Source: Rhizobium sp. RU33A
GTDB lineage: Bacteria > Pseudomonadota > Alphaproteobacteria > Rhizobiales > Rhizobiaceae
Direction: 5' to 3'
Assembly (NCBI RefSeq): GCF_900156055.1
Contig: NZ_FTMQ01000006.1
Coordinates: 62,001-126,000, forward strand
DNA: 64,000 nucleotides
How positions within the stretch are numbered: position 1 is the first letter of the stretch; each line of letters opens with the position of its first letter. Of this stretch, positions 63,084 through 64,000 are shown piece after piece. A model generated the notes under the pieces. That model saw only the letters and a list, made by a program, of their open reading frames with translations, had not been told where the DNA came from and made no database searches. Both the position numbers and the translations under genes were made by a program.

Positions 63084-64000
63084 TTGACCACTTTTGCTGA
63101 CCTTGGCCTGAGCCAAAAAGTCCTTTCTGCCGTCACCGATGCCGGCTACACCATTCCGACCCCGATCCAGGCAGGCGCAATTCCGCCTGCCCTGCAGCGG
63201 CGGGACATTCTCGGCATTGCGCAAACAGGCACCGGCAAGACGGCTAGCTTTGTCCTCCCGATGTTGACGCTGCTCGAAAAGGGCCGTGCCCGTGCTCGCA
63301 TGCCACGCACGCTCATTCTCGAGCCGACGCGCGAATTGGCAGCCCAGGTCGCCGAGAACTTCGAGAAGTACGGACGGAATCACAAGCTGAACGTGGCGCT
63401 GCTGATTGGTGGCGTGTCCTTCGATGAGCAGGACCGCAAGCTCGAACGTGGTGCCGACGTCCTGATCTGCACGCCAGGCCGCCTGCTCGACCATTGTGAG
63501 CGCGGCAAGCTGTTGATGACTGGCGTCGAGATCCTCGTGATCGACGAAGCCGACCGCATGCTCGACATGGGCTTCATCCCGGACATCGAGCGCATTGCAA
63601 AGATGATCCCATTCACGCGCCAGACGCTGTTCTTCTCGGCCACCATGCCGCCGGAAATCCAGAAGCTGGCCGACCGTTTTCTGCAGAACCCGGAACGCAT
63701 CGAGGTTGCCAAGCCCTCCTCGACCGCACTCACGGTGACGCAGCGTCTCGTTGCCTGCCACAACAAGGACTACGAGAAGCGTGCCAAGCTGCGCGAACTG
63801 ATCGGTACCCAGAGCGAATTGAAGAACGGCATCATCTTCTGCAACCGCAAGAAGGACGTCGCCGACTTGTTCCGTTCGCTGGAGCGTCATGGCTTCTCCG
63901 TCGGCGCCCTGCATGGCGACATGGACCAGCGCTCGCGCACGAACATGCTGGCCGGCTTCAAGGACAACCAGATCACGCTTCTGGTCGCCTCGGACGTTGC
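63084..64000 (+). CDS. DEAD-box RNA helicase (RhlE type), 3' end outside window
   Basis: The frame opens at a TTG at 63084 (TTFADLGLSQKVLSAVTDAG) and is open to the window edge, giving about 305 residues. All N-terminal helicase motifs are present: Q motif GYTIPTPIQAGAIPPALQRR, Walker A AQTGTGKTASF, Ia PTRELAAQV, GG, TPGRLLD, the DEAD box IDEADRMLDMGFIPDIERIA, SATMP, and in the second domain GIIFCNRKKDVADLF and ALHGDMDQRSRTNMLAGF. The RhlE-type core fits a ribosome-assembly or cold-adaptation helicase. The ribosome-binding site is weak (AGGAACGGAAA about 12 bases upstream). The C-terminal tail is beyond the window. Confidence 0.93.
   Translation, partial: MTTFADLGLSQKVLSAVTDAGYTIPTPIQAGAIPPALQRRDILGIAQTGTGKTASFVLPMLTLLEKGRARARMPRTLILEPTRELAAQVAENFEKYGRNHKLNVALLIGGVSFDEQDRKLERGADVLICTPGRLLDHCERGKLLMTGVEILVIDEADRMLDMGFIPDIERIAKMIPFTRQTLFFSATMPPEIQKLADRFLQNPERIEVAKPSSTALTVTQRLVACHNKDYEKRAKLRELIGTQSELKNGIIFCNRKKDVADLFRSLERHGFSVGALHGDMDQRSRTNMLAGFKDNQITLLVASDV

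Overview
The window reads as a stretch of chromosome from an alphaproteobacterium of the Rhizobiaceae (Rhizobium/Agrobacterium/Ensifer type). The reasons are high GC and dense operons, a complete acpXL cluster for very-long-chain acylation of lipid A, the fixNOQP-fixGHIS microaerobic oxidase cluster with a FnrN-type regulator, cobalamin genes in the aerobic arrangement, and short hairpin repeats of the rhizobial intergenic mosaic (RIME) type. No transposase, integrase, CRISPR array or plasmid function was seen, so this is ordinary core genome with one accessory-looking sugar locus. The first gene (sdaA) and the last (a DEAD-box helicase) run off the window.

Layout. 1-15.1 kb holds mixed housekeeping and stress genes: serine deaminase, small membrane proteins, a DUF1624 protein, a MerR regulator with its own palindromic operator, MgtE, a degenerate peptide deformylase, a BON protein, tRNA-Leu(GAG), lipB, an EamA exporter, an SRPBCC-M50 protease fusion, and a glutathione-dependent formaldehyde operon (frmA, GNAT, YaiI, fghA). 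15.2-28.8 kb is a leftward sugar-uptake and catabolic locus (periplasmic binding protein, two permeases, ATPase, GH2 beta-mannosidase, isomerase, Gfo/Idh dehydrogenase, aldo/keto reductase, GH43) facing a divergent LacI regulator. 28.9-32.5 kb holds a degenerate diguanylate cyclase, an MBL hydrolase and gnd.

32.6-42.3 kb is the cbb3 oxidase cluster: fixGHIS and fixNOQP, both leftward, then a divergent hemerythrin and a PAS protein. 42.5-48.1 kb is the lipid A very-long-chain fatty acid cluster (lpxXL, adhXL, fabF1XL, fabF2XL, fabZXL, acpXL). 48.2-50.4 kb is hemN divergent from fnrN. 50.5-56.6 kb carries cobalamin genes (cobDCBA leftward, cbiD-cobK rightward). 56.6-64 kb has a large AsmA/YhdP-like protein, a one-cysteine peroxiredoxin, a DUF455 protein, an M23 peptidase and the helicase.

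How the parts fit together. Three boxes fitting TTGAY-N4-RTCAA lie before fixG, between fixN and the hemerythrin gene, and between hemN and fnrN. They tie oxidase synthesis and maturation, anaerobic haem synthesis and fnrN itself into one low-oxygen circuit. The most unusual protein-level observations are a ketosynthase-like subunit (fabF2XL) with no recognisable catalytic triad beside an intact partner, a peptide deformylase paralogue altered at three key positions, and an SRPBCC-site-2-protease fusion. All names rest on reading the translations; no database search was run.
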